NCBI RefSeq assembly: GCF_037977385.1
Contig: NZ_CP150277.1
Coordinates: 372,001-436,000 of the forward strand
DNA from: Terribacillus sp. FSL K6-0262
Lineage (GTDB): Bacteria; Bacillota; Bacilli; Bacillales; Amphibacillaceae
DNA length: 64,000 bases
Direction: 5' to 3'
The position numbers were made by a program, and so were the translations under genes. Shown here piece after piece: positions 12,600 through 20,794 of the stretch (the first letter of the stretch is position 1; each line of letters begins with the position of its first letter). Under the pieces are notes generated by a model that saw only the letters and a list, made by a program, of their open reading frames with translations, did not search any database and had not been told where the DNA came from.

Positions 12600-13439
12600 T
12601 TAATACAGTGATCCATTGTTTACGACGGGCTGTGTCCCGCGGTCGGAAACAATGGCCACCATCAAATTGTTCACCATCTGCGCCTTACGCTCCGGATCCA
12701 GCTCCAGTTCACCATCATTCAAAGCTTCAACAGCATCCATCGACATACCGACCGCCCCTTGGACAATCATCTTACGGGCTGCGATAATCGCAGCAGCCTG
12801 CTGGCGCTGCAGCATTGCCTGGGCAATTTCGGTTGAATATGCCAAATGAGTGAATCGTGCTTCCATCACTTCCACTCCCGCTTCATTCAGGCGTGCTTCC
12901 AGTTCCGCTTGCAGCTTACCAGTGATTTCATCCCCATTCTCGCGCAGGGAGATGCCCGTTCCAGTGAAATTATCGTAGGGATAGTTGGAAGCGATATGCC
13001 GGACGGCAGTCTCGCTTTGGATAGCAACGAATTCTTCGTAATCATCCACGTTGAATGCCGCTTTCGCTGTATCAATTACACGATACACAATCACTGCAGC
13101 GATTTCAATCGGATTACCTTCTACGTCATTCACTTTAAGTGTCTTGGAATTGAAATTGCGGATACGCAATGTGATCCGCTGTCTGGTTGTAAGAGGAATA
13201 GTCAGGAACAAACCATTGGCTCGGATTGTACCGACATACTTCCCGAAGAATGTCACGACGTAGGCTTGATTAGGGGGTACAATGACGACGCCGGTTACCA
13301 GCAGTACGGCAACCATGAACAACAGGATAGCCGGGATGATCGCCTGCTGCACCAAACTGAATACACCTGCACCAGCACATATGAGGATGATCAATACACC
13401 CAGGAACCCATTCAAGGCAGCTGCTTGTTTTTCTTTCAT
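12600..13439 (-). CDS. SPFH/Band-7 domain membrane protein
   Basis: 279 residues. Two hydrophobic stretches (about residues 8-50) anchor it in the membrane. An SPFH domain follows, recognisable by VVIVPPNQAYVVTFFGKY, RQRITLRIRNFNSKTLKVN and NPIEIAAVIVYRV. The C-terminal part is Ala/Gln-rich and probably a helical oligomerisation segment. SPFH proteins (stomatins, flotillins) scaffold membrane microdomains or modulate proteases; the specific role here is unknown. GGAGTG sits six bases from the ATG, which is preferred to a GTG three codons upstream. It is transcribed with the ribbon-helix-helix gene behind a large palindrome. Confidence 0.88.
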   Translation of the reverse strand: MKEKQAAALNGFLGVLIILICAGAGVFSLVQQAIIPAILLFMVAVLLVTGVVIVPPNQAYVVTFFGKYVGTIRANGLFLTIPLTTRQRITLRIRNFNSKTLKVNDVEGNPIEIAAVIVYRVIDTAKAAFNVDDYEEFVAIQSETAVRHIASNYPYDNFTGTGISLRENGDEITGKLQAELEARLNEAGVEVMEARFTHLAYSTEIAQAMLQRQQAAAIIAARKMIVQGAVGMSMDAVEALNDGELELDPERKAQMVNNLMVAIVSDRGTQPVVNNGSLY

Positions 13440-13460
13440 ACATGTCACTCCTACATTTTT

Positions 13461-13486
13461 ATATTAAAGTGATATCACTTTAATAT
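13461..13486. promoter_or_regulatory. 26-bp perfect palindrome, probable operator
   Basis: The half ATATTAAAGTGAT (13461-13473) is followed immediately by its exact reverse complement (13474-13486). It sits 22 bp upstream of the SPFH start codon and 80 bp from the divergent kinase gene, in AT-rich promoter-like DNA. No T-run or loop is present, so it is not a terminator. A dimeric regulator, possibly the neighbouring ribbon-helix-helix protein, is the likely ligand. Confidence 0.65.
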
Positions 13487-13565
13487 TATTATATATTCTG
13501 ACAACAGACTTTGCAACACGCAGACAAGCTTATATACTGAAAATAAAAAAGAACGGGGTTTTTAC

Positions 13566-14354
13566 ATGTTCTATCACGCTTTCAGACCTTTTCGCCTGCT
13601 GCACCGCTATCTTGTCGATAAAACATATCCTCAAGGAGCTTCCATTGCCGAAAGATACCGCGTCATCCGCAAACTCGGCTCCGGCAGCTATGGAACGACT
13701 TATCTTTGCGAAGATATCGTGCAGCAGCAAACATGTACCGTGAAACAGCTTCGCCGCAGCCGACAGAAACGAAAGAAATACTTCCGCATGTTCCAGCAGG
13801 AATACGAATTGCTAAAAGAATTGGATCACCCTTCCATTCCAGCCTCTTCCTCCTTTTTCCACACGGATGACGGCTACTTTTTCGTCATGGATTTCGTTGC
13901 TGGCGAGAATCTGGAACAGCACATATTCGATACAAAAAAACAATACCGTGAAAAAGAGGCACTTGAGCTGACCATCGATATAGCAAACATTGCTGCCTAT
14001 TTGCATGATCGCCGCATTTACCACGGTGACATCCGTATCCCGAATGTCATGCTGGCACATGGACATGCCTCGCTGATCGACTTTGGGCTGGCCAGACAGT
14101 TCTGCGGCCCAAGGACCCCGGCTGAACAAAATCGTCTGGAGCAGGATCTGTTCGATTTAGGGGATATTCTGCTTTATCTTCTATACACAACCTTTGAGAA
14201 AACCAATCAAAAAGCCCTTCCATGGACGGAAGAGCTTACTTTATCAAATGCATGCAGACATGTTCTTGAAAGGTTACTGGGCATCCGGGAACCATTTCGT
14301 TCCACCTCGGAAGCAATCGATGCGCTGGAAAAAGCAAAAGAAGCAGCAGATTAA
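13566..14354 (+). CDS. Serine/threonine protein kinase (YrzF/YbdM-like)
   Basis: 262 residues, a stand-alone soluble Hanks-type kinase. The glycine loop is LGSGSYGTTY (about 37), the ATP lysine is in TCTVKQL, the catalytic loop is YHGDIRIPNVML (about 151; HGDxxxxN in place of HRDxKxxN) and the metal loop is IDFGLA (about 171). All key catalytic residues are present although the loop lysine is arginine. The protein lacks the PASTA and membrane parts of PrkC. Its stop overlaps by four bases the end of a convergent gene for a Ser/Gly/Arg-rich peptide. The substrate is unknown. Confidence 0.85.
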   Translation: MFYHAFRPFRLLHRYLVDKTYPQGASIAERYRVIRKLGSGSYGTTYLCEDIVQQQTCTVKQLRRSRQKRKKYFRMFQQEYELLKELDHPSIPASSSFFHTDDGYFFVMDFVAGENLEQHIFDTKKQYREKEALELTIDIANIAAYLHDRRIYHGDIRIPNVMLAHGHASLIDFGLARQFCGPRTPAEQNRLEQDLFDLGDILLYLLYTTFEKTNQKALPWTEELTLSNACRHVLERLLGIREPFRSTSEAIDALEKAKEAAD

Positions 14355-14569
14355 CTGCTGCTTCCGTATCCCCGGCGCTTGTAACGGCTGCTGCCGCCAT
14401 AGCGATTACGGCCATATCCACTGCTGCCGCTCGAGCCATAATGCCTTCTGCCGCGATGGCCGCTGGAATCATAACGGCGGCCTCGATAGCCGCTGGAGTC
14501 ATATCTTCTGCCACGGCGATGGCTGCTGCCGCCGGATTCTGTTATTTTACGGATGAATTTTTTGAACAT
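14351..14569 (-). CDS. Gly/Ser/Arg-rich small protein
   Basis: 72 residues, with a short hydrophobic start (MFKKFIRKITESGG) then low-complexity repeats of the type GRRYDSSGYRGRR and SSGSSGYGRNRYGG. It is strongly basic and probably disordered. A perfect ribosome site (GGGAGG) precedes the ATG, which supports a real gene. It converges on and overlaps the kinase gene. Its many serines and tyrosines in an arginine context could make it a phosphorylation substrate or nucleic-acid binder; both are guesses. Confidence 0.6.
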   Translation of the reverse strand: MFKKFIRKITESGGSSHRRGRRYDSSGYRGRRYDSSGHRGRRHYGSSGSSGYGRNRYGGSSRYKRRGYGSSS

Positions 14570-14663
14570 AGATTTACCTCCCTGAAAGGAACTAGTCCAT
14601 TTACGAAAATCATATCATGTTCGTTGCAGAAAGTATGTTTCTTTACAAAGTCTTAATAATTTG

Positions 14664-15020
14664 TCAGAGAAATGAAATGAGCTTCTCCAGCTTTGCTTCG
14701 AAATCCTCCATCCGGATAAATCTGCCTTCCCTGATCTGTTCCTTCCCCTCGTCGAATACCAAAATAGTCGGGGCGCCGAATGCCAGGAATCTGCCTGTCA
14801 CTTCCTGCACCTCGCCAGCATCGATATATCCAAGCTGTACATTTGGATACTTTTGCAGCATTTCCTCCATACGAGGCAGCAATGCTTCACAAACACTGCA
14901 CCCCGGCGAGGAGATGAACAAGACTGCAAGTCCATTGCCATTGATGAATTCTTCTGCGGCCTCGATGCTTTGCAGCTTCACTCGTATCACCTGCTTCTTT
15001 TTGGTTCTTTTCTCCATCAT
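14664..15020 (-). CDS. Thioredoxin-like protein with CSVC active site
   Basis: About 118 residues. The redox motif is SPGCSVCEALLPRM, and the cis-proline loop is FGAPTILVF, both in thioredoxin order. It resembles Bacillus YtpP-type thioredoxins. The start is uncertain: the ATG pair at 15020 has a weak ribosome site, while a GTG at 14981 (VKLQSIEAAEEF) has AGGTG at good spacing and fits homologue length better. It is divergent from the LCP gene. Confidence 0.82.
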   Translation of the reverse strand: MMEKRTKKKQVIRVKLQSIEAAEEFINGNGLAVLFISSPGCSVCEALLPRMEEMLQKYPNVQLGYIDAGEVQEVTGRFLAFGAPTILVFDEGKEQIREGRFIRMEDFEAKLEKLISFL

Positions 15021-15128
15021 ATAGAATGATACCCCAGTTGGCGAATGATATGGTATAGTAGGATTCGGGGATATCCAAACATATTTTGACAAAATTCCAG
15101 ATTAGCAGATTAAAGGAGAAACACATAC

Positions 15129-16169
15129 ATGCCAAATGATGAAAGACAGGAGATGCGCCGCTCACGGAAAAAGCGGAAGAAATCCCGCAAGAAGCGCATC
15201 ATCCGCAATATATTTCTGATTGTTTTACTTTTGATTCTCATTCCGGCAGCATATGCTGGTTATCTTTATGTAAAAGCCGGGAATTTGGCCGATGATTCCT
15301 TCGTGGACGATGGCCGGGAAAAATCCACGCTGCGTGACAGTGCAGTAGATCCTGCAAAAGATAGCGTCAGTGTCCTCTTCATCGGATCCGATTCCAGTGC
15401 CAAACGGGAACAGGATAATATCGGCAAACGATCCGATACGATGATTCTTGCCACTTTCAATAAAGATGATAAAAGCATCAAGATGCTGAGCATCCCGCGT
15501 GACACGTACACCTATGTACCTTATTTGGAACGCAATACAAAAATCAACGGTTCATACAATGGCGGCCCTACTGCCACTGCCGAAGCAGTGGAAGAACTCC
15601 TTCAAGTGCCGGTTGATTATTATATCGATGTGAATTTCGAGGCTTTCATCAGCGTAGTCGAAGCTTTGGGCGGTATCACAGTCGATGTGCCATATGAATT
15701 GAAGGAAATGAACTCCAAGGATGAAAAAGGCGCCATCCACTTACAGCCCGGTGTCCAGACATTGAACGGGGAAGAAGCCCTGGCCCTGGCCCGGACAAGA
15801 AAACAGGATAGTGACTTTGCCCGCAATGATCGTCAGCAGCAGATCATCGAAGCGATGATGGATAAAGCGACGGATATGAGCTCTGTCCTTAAATATTCAA
15901 GCCTTCTCGACGCTGTCGGCAATAACATGACGACGAATATGACATTCGATGAGATGAAGAGTTTCATTTCCTATGGCGTAAACAATGATTTGACGATCGA
16001 AAGCCTGAAATTGGAAGGGCAAGGCGGCAACGGAATCGTCCCCGGCTATAATGCCTATGCTTTCCTTCCCGATCCAACGTCATTGGCCAATGCCACACAG
16101 GAATTGCGTGACCAGCTGGAGCTCCCTGCCCTCGATGCTTCAAGCTCAACTACGACAACCTCACCTTGA
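15129..16169 (+). CDS. LytR-CpsA-Psr (LCP) family cell-wall ligase
   Basis: 346 residues with a very basic N-terminus (RRSRKKRKKSRKK), one membrane helix (about 25-45) and an extracellular LCP domain. Family motifs are FIGSDS, KRSDTMILATF, LSIPRDTYTYVP and LARTRKQDSDFARNDRQQQII, including the arginines that hold the polyprenyl pyrophosphate. LCP enzymes attach teichoic acids or other glycopolymers to peptidoglycan (TagT/U/V type). AAAGGAG precedes the ATG. The C-terminus is a short Ser/Thr tail ending inside the terminator. Confidence 0.92.
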   Translation: MPNDERQEMRRSRKKRKKSRKKRIIRNIFLIVLLLILIPAAYAGYLYVKAGNLADDSFVDDGREKSTLRDSAVDPAKDSVSVLFIGSDSSAKREQDNIGKRSDTMILATFNKDDKSIKMLSIPRDTYTYVPYLERNTKINGSYNGGPTATAEAVEELLQVPVDYYIDVNFEAFISVVEALGGITVDVPYELKEMNSKDEKGAIHLQPGVQTLNGEEALALARTRKQDSDFARNDRQQQIIEAMMDKATDMSSVLKYSSLLDAVGNNMTTNMTFDEMKSFISYGVNNDLTIESLKLEGQGGNGIVPGYNAYAFLPDPTSLANATQELRDQLELPALDASSSTTTTSP

Positions 16170-16186
16170 CAAGGTGAGGTTTTTTC
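16157..16186 (+). terminator. Terminator overlapping the LCP gene stop codon
   Basis: AACCTCACCTT (16157-16167) and AAGGTGAGGTT (16171-16181) form an 11-bp stem with a three-base loop, followed by T residues. The TGA stop of the LCP gene (16167-16169) lies at the loop. Confidence 0.9.
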
Positions 16187-17075
16187 ATACCTCCTTTGGT
16201 ACGATGACATTTATTTCCCCCGGCAAGACTTCGGCTGTAAAAGGCAGCGGCTCCCCTTCATCTCCATCGATATTGACGACAAGCTCTGTATCGGAAGCGA
16301 CGCTGATGTTACTTAATTGAAAATAAGCCACTTGCTCATTGGATGCCAGATTCCCTTTAATGATGTCAGGTATCAGCTTGACCGCCTTCGGAATGGATAA
16401 CTCCTCCAGAATGAAGACATGGAATAGATGGTCATCCACTTCCGCCAGATCCGCAAACTTCTCGAGACCTGCGACGGAATTAGTCAGCGCAACCAGCAGC
16501 ATATAAGCTTTGCCGCCATAGACTTCTTTTTCATCAGAATGGATTCGAATACCAAAAGGAGTTTTATCACGGAACGCCTTGGCCCCCTCCATCAAATACG
16601 CAAAATGACCATACTTGCTTTTCTCTTCTGGTGTGACATCATACACAGCTTCCGCAATCACCCCCACAGCAAGTACGTTCATAAAATATCTATTTCCCAA
16701 TTTGCCAACATCGACTGCTTTCGTATGATACTCCTCCAGTAAAGCCAGTGCCTGTTCAGGCTTACGAGGAATGTTCAAGGCACGGGCAAAATCATTCACA
16801 GTGCCAAGCGGAACAAAAGCAAAGTCGGGCTTTTGACTTTTTTCAGCCAAGCCATTGATGCATTCATTGATTGTCCCATCACCGCCCATTGCCAGCAGTG
16901 TCTGATATGTACCATCACAAGCAGCTGCAGCGAATTCGGTCGCATCTCCTTCTTTTTCCGTGTACTTTATCACCACTTGCTCATGCCGCTTTCCAAGTAA
17001 CGCCACTGCTTGTTCCTCGTACTGCATTGCCTTTTCCTTCCCCGAGGAAGGATTGATGATGAGCATCGCCCGCAC
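16185..17075 (-). CDS. Diacylglycerol/lipid kinase family protein (YegS/DgkB-like)
   Basis: 296 residues. The DAGK catalytic motifs are INPSSGK near the N-terminus, the nucleotide loop AMGGDGTINECINGL (about 62) and PLGTVNDFARAL (about 88). The C-terminal half is the usual beta-sandwich with an NIDGDEGEPLPF motif. Such enzymes phosphorylate diacylglycerol or related lipids with ATP at the membrane face. The GTG at 17075 has GAGGCGG five bases upstream; an ATG three codons later is the alternative. It converges on the LCP gene. Confidence 0.9.
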   Translation of the reverse strand: MRAMLIINPSSGKEKAMQYEEQAVALLGKRHEQVVIKYTEKEGDATEFAAAACDGTYQTLLAMGGDGTINECINGLAEKSQKPDFAFVPLGTVNDFARALNIPRKPEQALALLEEYHTKAVDVGKLGNRYFMNVLAVGVIAEAVYDVTPEEKSKYGHFAYLMEGAKAFRDKTPFGIRIHSDEKEVYGGKAYMLLVALTNSVAGLEKFADLAEVDDHLFHVFILEELSIPKAVKLIPDIIKGNLASNEQVAYFQLSNISVASDTELVVNIDGDEGEPLPFTAEVLPGEINVIVPKEV

Positions 17076-17141
17076 AGTTTCCGCCTCTTTCCTTTTTTCT
17101 TTTTTATACCCAAGACCGGAACGAACGAAACCAAAATATAT

Positions 17142-17170
17142 TTGACGTCAATCTAATTAGATAGTAATTG
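17142..17170 (+). promoter_or_regulatory. Promoter and palindromic operator of the ArsR-type gene
   Basis: TTGACG (17142-17147) and TAATTG (17165-17170) are 17 bp apart. Between them lies the perfect 12-bp palindrome ATCTAATTAGAT (17151-17162). A dimeric winged-helix protein bound there would exclude RNA polymerase, consistent with autorepression by the gene just downstream. Confidence 0.55.
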
Positions 17171-17191
17171 AACCAAAAAGGAGATGAAAAG

Positions 17192-17769
17192 ATGCAGCTC
17201 GATAAATTAGTCCGATTCCATAAAGCTGTAGGTGATGCCACACGAATGCGAATCATTGCCTTATTGAAGCGAGGCCCGCTTCATGGGCAGGCAATCGCAC
17301 ATAAGCCTGGCTTAAAAACCCCCACTATAACGCAGCACATGACAAAGCTGCGGGAGGATGGCATTGTCTTTCAGCACAGGGATGGCAATACTATCTATTT
17401 TCACTTGGACGAACAGCGTCTGGAAAAACTTGCAGCCAGCATCCTCCATCTCGGGAAGGAAAGAATCCATCCAAGCTACCAGATCAATACAGAAGAAAAG
17501 CTGGAGCCAGTCAAAAACTTTTTCATCTCGGACGGTAAGCTGACACAATTGCCAGCATAGCAGAAAAAAGAGCAGTGGTCCTGGCTTATATGATCCAGCA
17601 CCTTAAAAGACATCATATCTATGAAGAGCAAGAACTGCATGCTTACATCCAGCAATATCATGATGATCATGCAACCATCCGCCGTGAATGAATCATGCAT
17701 CATTTCTTATAGCGCGACGGCATTAAGTATCAGCTCAATCTGGAAGAAATGTGGCCAGCCTCTTTTTAA
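17192..17769 (+). pseudogene. ArsR-type HTH regulator with broken DUF2087 domain
   Basis: The first 122 codons (17192-17560, start preceded by AAAGGAG) encode an intact winged-helix domain: VGDATRMRIIALLKRGPLHGQAIA then TITQHMTKLREDGIV. The frame then hits TAG just after DGKLTQLPA, where DUF2087 should begin. The lost domain is still readable after a frameshift from 17575: VVLAYMIQHLKRHHIYEEQE, then AYIQQYHDDHATIRRE, a TGA, IMHHFL, a TAG, and RDGIKYQLNLEEMWP. At least three stops and one shift break it. The HTH part might still make a truncated repressor of its own promoter. Confidence 0.8.
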
Positions 17770-17803
17770 AGCAGCTTCTTTTCCAGCATCAATTAGATAT
17801 ATT

Positions 17804-18016
17804 TCAAGTTTTCAGGAATAATGCCGCCGTAAAAACCATCAATACAATCAGGATGATTCCTGTCACTTTCCAGCTCAAGCCGCCGACCAAATCAGCGAGA
17901 TTGCCATTTTCATTCTTATTGAATGCATCGCTCACATTGCCAGCTGGATTCTGTTTCACTTCTTCTTGCCTCAATCTTTCTCTCCATATTTCCGGAGTTT
18001 CTGTTTCTTTACTCAT
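17804..18016 (-). CDS. Small tail-anchored membrane protein (DUF6366-like)
   Basis: 70 residues. It starts MSKETETPEIWRERLRQEEV, continues with NPAGNVSDAFNKNENGNLADLVGGL, and ends in one membrane helix (TGIILIVLMVFTAALFL). The pattern matches the Bacillus DUF6366 family as I remember it; the function is unknown. The start ATG follows AAGGGGTG. An upstream in-frame ATG at 18076 lies in the terminator of the next gene and is rejected. Confidence 0.7.
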   Translation of the reverse strand: MSKETETPEIWRERLRQEEVKQNPAGNVSDAFNKNENGNLADLVGGLSWKVTGIILIVLMVFTAALFLKT

Positions 18017-18040
18017 ACCAGCACCCCTTTTCTTTGAACA

Positions 18041-18069
18041 AAGCCAGCTTTCGTGATGAAAGCTGGCTT
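18041..18069 (-). terminator. Terminator of the 567-residue membrane protein gene
   Basis: AAGCCAGCTTTC (18041-18052) and GAAAGCTGGCTT (18058-18069) form a 12-bp perfect stem with a five-base loop. It lies eight bases beyond the stop of the minus-strand gene. Confidence 0.8.
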
Positions 18070-18076
18070 CTATCAT

Positions 18077-19780
18077 TCAATCCAATCCCTCAATGGATAT
18101 TTGTTCGATTGTGGCTGCTTTTGCCCCGTCTTGCACCGCAGCTTCAAAGCTTACTTTGTCGCCTTCCTTCAGGAAGATTGCGTACGGTGCATCGGTTGAG
18201 TTGATACTGTAGATGACATCCTGATCTTTCAGCAGGAACTGGACCGTTTTCGCCCCGGCATCATTTCCGGAAATATAAATTCGATTCACTACCCCGCTCA
18301 CTTGCTGCATCGGTGCATCCCCAGTCGATTCGGCAGTACTTATATCTGCTGCGAGCTGCAGCCGATACGCTTCCAATGTGCTTTTTGCATCATCGCCGAA
18401 GACGACATAGTCGGAATCATTCGCGCGCACATACGCATACTGCTTGAAGATCCCATTGGAATCGAGCACACTGATCACCCAGGTCGGATTGCCATCGATA
18501 TTGTACAGAACAGGCATCTTCCCTTCCCATTTCTTTTCGGGATATTCTTTTTCGACGACTTCGACAGCTCCCGAAGAGTCCATGATGCCATTGTTCTTCT
18601 CCCCGCCGTAGAATGTCACTTCCCCGGTACGGCCATCGACCATCGAATAACCAAGCGCAGAGTCGATATTCTCCTTCGGTGATTTGAAGTCAGTGAAGTA
18701 CTGGATACTGCCGTCCTCGGCAAAAACAGCTGTGACACCGTGCTCCGTGCCATTATCATTCGGTATTTTCACACCTGCTTTCCCGAAATGACGATTCCAG
18801 AATCCGCCGCTGTACTCTCCGTAATATGTGTTCAGCTTGCTTGCCATTTCTGGTGAAATCGTGTTCTCGATGAAATCAGGAGCCTGGTCGGCGTCATATA
18901 TATCAGACTCTCCATTATACGGATTGACCACGACGACCTGGATATCGTCACCATTCGCCTTTCGAGTGAATAATTTCGGCTGGTAAACAGTCTGGACGTA
19001 CCATGCCTTTCCTTCTTCATCGACCTCCAGCCGTGCCTCTCCTTCCTGGATATAGGCAGGATAACGAGAATAGATGATACGCTTCAGATCCTTATGAAAA
19101 TAGGCCGACGGCACATAGGATAATTCATCTTCGACAAACTCTGGCTGCGCGCCGAGATCGGTCGCATCAATGACAAAGTACCCCGTTGTTTCCCCGCCTT
19201 TCAGCCATTTAAAGAACCCATCGAATTCAACTGGAGCGATATATTCATTCGTTCCGCCCACCGTCTGCGTCTGAAGGCTGCCGAGATGATAAAGCTGGGT
19301 ATCCGGCACGACACTCATTTTCTTATTCATCTTGTTCCGGACCGAGCTGGGCGCAATTGCGATGGGTGTCTTGTCCTCATCCAGCGGCTTGGCTTCTTCC
19401 TCACTCGATTTGACGACATGATCATATGTCGACTGATACACAGCAAAATTGGCAATCACACAAACGACCGCCCCGATAACAAGCAACGCTAATAGTACGC
19501 CCGCAAGCGAAATGCCTGCATTCCTCTTTTTCTTTTCGGCTTGTTTGCCGGCCAGGAGCCCAAACGCAGCGAAAAATATACCGATTGCGTTCAGCCATAG
19601 GATATTTTGAATGATGAATGCTGGTAAAACGAAATAGATAGTGATGAGCAGTACAAGGTAAGCTGCAATGCCTGCAGCTAAGTATTGCTTAAGCTTTGCC
19701 CTTCCCCCTCCAGCTGCCAAATCCGCTAAAGCGATCAGGATAAAGCCCGTAAGACTGGCTAATGCAATAAGAAAAATCAT
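18077..19780 (-). CDS. Large membrane-anchored protein of unknown function
   Basis: 567 residues. Four hydrophobic segments fill the first 115 or so residues. A long extracytoplasmic part without cysteines follows, rich in aromatic and acidic residues, with beta-type patterns such as WYVQTVYQPKLFTRKANGDD and PVLYNIDGNPTWVISVLDSN. The last 70 residues (VSGVVNRIYISGNDAGAKTV onward) look like a small OB-type beta domain. I do not recognise a family with confidence. AAAGGAGG precedes the ATG. It stands alone between its terminator and the GntR gene. Confidence 0.75.
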   Translation of the reverse strand: MIFLIALASLTGFILIALADLAAGGGRAKLKQYLAAGIAAYLVLLITIYFVLPAFIIQNILWLNAIGIFFAAFGLLAGKQAEKKKRNAGISLAGVLLALLVIGAVVCVIANFAVYQSTYDHVVKSSEEEAKPLDEDKTPIAIAPSSVRNKMNKKMSVVPDTQLYHLGSLQTQTVGGTNEYIAPVEFDGFFKWLKGGETTGYFVIDATDLGAQPEFVEDELSYVPSAYFHKDLKRIIYSRYPAYIQEGEARLEVDEEGKAWYVQTVYQPKLFTRKANGDDIQVVVVNPYNGESDIYDADQAPDFIENTISPEMASKLNTYYGEYSGGFWNRHFGKAGVKIPNDNGTEHGVTAVFAEDGSIQYFTDFKSPKENIDSALGYSMVDGRTGEVTFYGGEKNNGIMDSSGAVEVVEKEYPEKKWEGKMPVLYNIDGNPTWVISVLDSNGIFKQYAYVRANDSDYVVFGDDAKSTLEAYRLQLAADISTAESTGDAPMQQVSGVVNRIYISGNDAGAKTVQFLLKDQDVIYSINSTDAPYAIFLKEGDKVSFEAAVQDGAKAATIEQISIEGLD

Positions 19781-19973
19781 CCTGTTCCTCCTTTTGAAGT
19801 CATACCGCTTATACGGTATAGAAGACAGAAATGTTTCACATATATCAAATAATGTATTCGTAAAATGGCTGAAGCATAATAAGTCAAATGAAAGCAGGGA
19901 AGTTCTTACGTCCTTGCCGGCTGAATCGAATTTTATATGGACGAGGACAAAACGCCACTCTGTTCATCGCTCT

Positions 19974-19994
19974 CAAATGTGATATATTGATTTT
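19974..19994 (+). promoter_or_regulatory. Operator-like motif overlapping the GntR gene -10
   Basis: The run of TGATATATTG within CAAATG...GATTTT (19974-19994) recurs almost exactly at 20750-20769, before the next gene. Here it ends directly at the start codon and contains a TATATT that could be the -10. No ribosome site is seen before the ATG, so the transcript may be leaderless. The same regulator probably binds both copies. Confidence 0.55.
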
Positions 19995-20648
19995 ATGAAA
20001 AGTATAAATCAAATCCCTCGCATATCTTTACGTGATCAAGTGTATCAGCAATTAAGAAACGCAATCATCAATTTGGAACTGGAGCCTGGTGAGCGCGTGA
20101 ATGACAAGCTATTGGCAGAAGAATTCGGTGTCAGCAGAACCCCTGTCAGAGAAGCATTCAAACGATTGGAGGATGAAGGTTTAATCATTTCTTCCCCTGG
20201 TTCTGAAACAAAGGTCAGCCTGGTAGACAAACGGCAAGCCAAGGATGCTTTCACCGTCGTGGCCTCCCTCCACGAGCTGGCAGCCCGCCTGGCAGTTCCC
20301 CATTTGACGGAGGAACATGCTGTACATATGCGGAAAATAAATGCCGATTTTGAATCTGCCATTAAAGAAGAAAAGCGATTGGAGGCGATCCAGCTGGACG
20401 ATCGATTCCATGAAGTGATTCTCAGAGCATCCCGTAATCCAGAGATTATGGTAGCGCTGGAGCGGCTGATGCCTAAGATCAGGCGGCTGGAACTTTTGAA
20501 GTTCAATGCATTCGATGGCATGAATTCGGTAAAACAGCATCATGCTATCATCCAGTCGATCGAAAAGGATAAAAGCGATCTTCCAGGATTACTGAAACAA
20601 AACTGGCTGAGTTTATCCAGTCAGCTTACCAGCGACACCTCCAGTTAA
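19995..20648 (+). CDS. GntR family regulator, FadR subgroup (FCD domain)
   Basis: 217 residues. The winged helix is at about 10-75: SLRDQVYQQLRNAIINLELE, PGERVNDKLLAEEFGVSRTP, VREAFKRLEDEGLI. The C-terminal helical FCD domain (about 85-210) has the usual metal/ligand histidines, e.g. DDRFHEVILRAS and KQHHAIIQSIE. Such proteins respond to small carboxylates or amino acids. The downstream SHMT-like gene shares its operator-like motif, so that enzyme is the likely target. There is no Shine-Dalgarno before the ATG. Confidence 0.9.
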   Translation: MKSINQIPRISLRDQVYQQLRNAIINLELEPGERVNDKLLAEEFGVSRTPVREAFKRLEDEGLIISSPGSETKVSLVDKRQAKDAFTVVASLHELAARLAVPHLTEEHAVHMRKINADFESAIKEEKRLEAIQLDDRFHEVILRASRNPEIMVALERLMPKIRRLELLKFNAFDGMNSVKQHHAIIQSIEKDKSDLPGLLKQNWLSLSSQLTSDTSS

Positions 20649-20676
20649 AGCTGCTTTCTTCAAAGCAGCTTTTTTG
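20648..20676 (+). terminator. Terminator after the GntR gene
   Basis: AAGCTGCTTT and AAAGCAGCTT form a 10-bp stem with a four-base loop, followed by a run of T residues. Confidence 0.85.
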
Positions 20677-20727
20677 CATTTAATTGGTAATTTTTCTTAC
20701 AAACTAATAGTACGGCAGCTTATTCCA

Positions 20728-20769
20728 TGCTATGATGACACAAAACCACCAAATTGATATATTGGTTTT
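20728..20769 (+). promoter_or_regulatory. Extended -10 promoter and operator of the SHMT-like gene
   Basis: TGCTATGAT (20728-20736) is an extended -10 element. Downstream of the predicted start lies CAAATTGATATATTGGTTTT (20750-20769), the second copy of the motif found before the GntR gene. A repressor here would block elongation. Confidence 0.55.
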
Positions 20770-20794
20770 AGGTTTTAAAGAAAGGGGTTATTTC

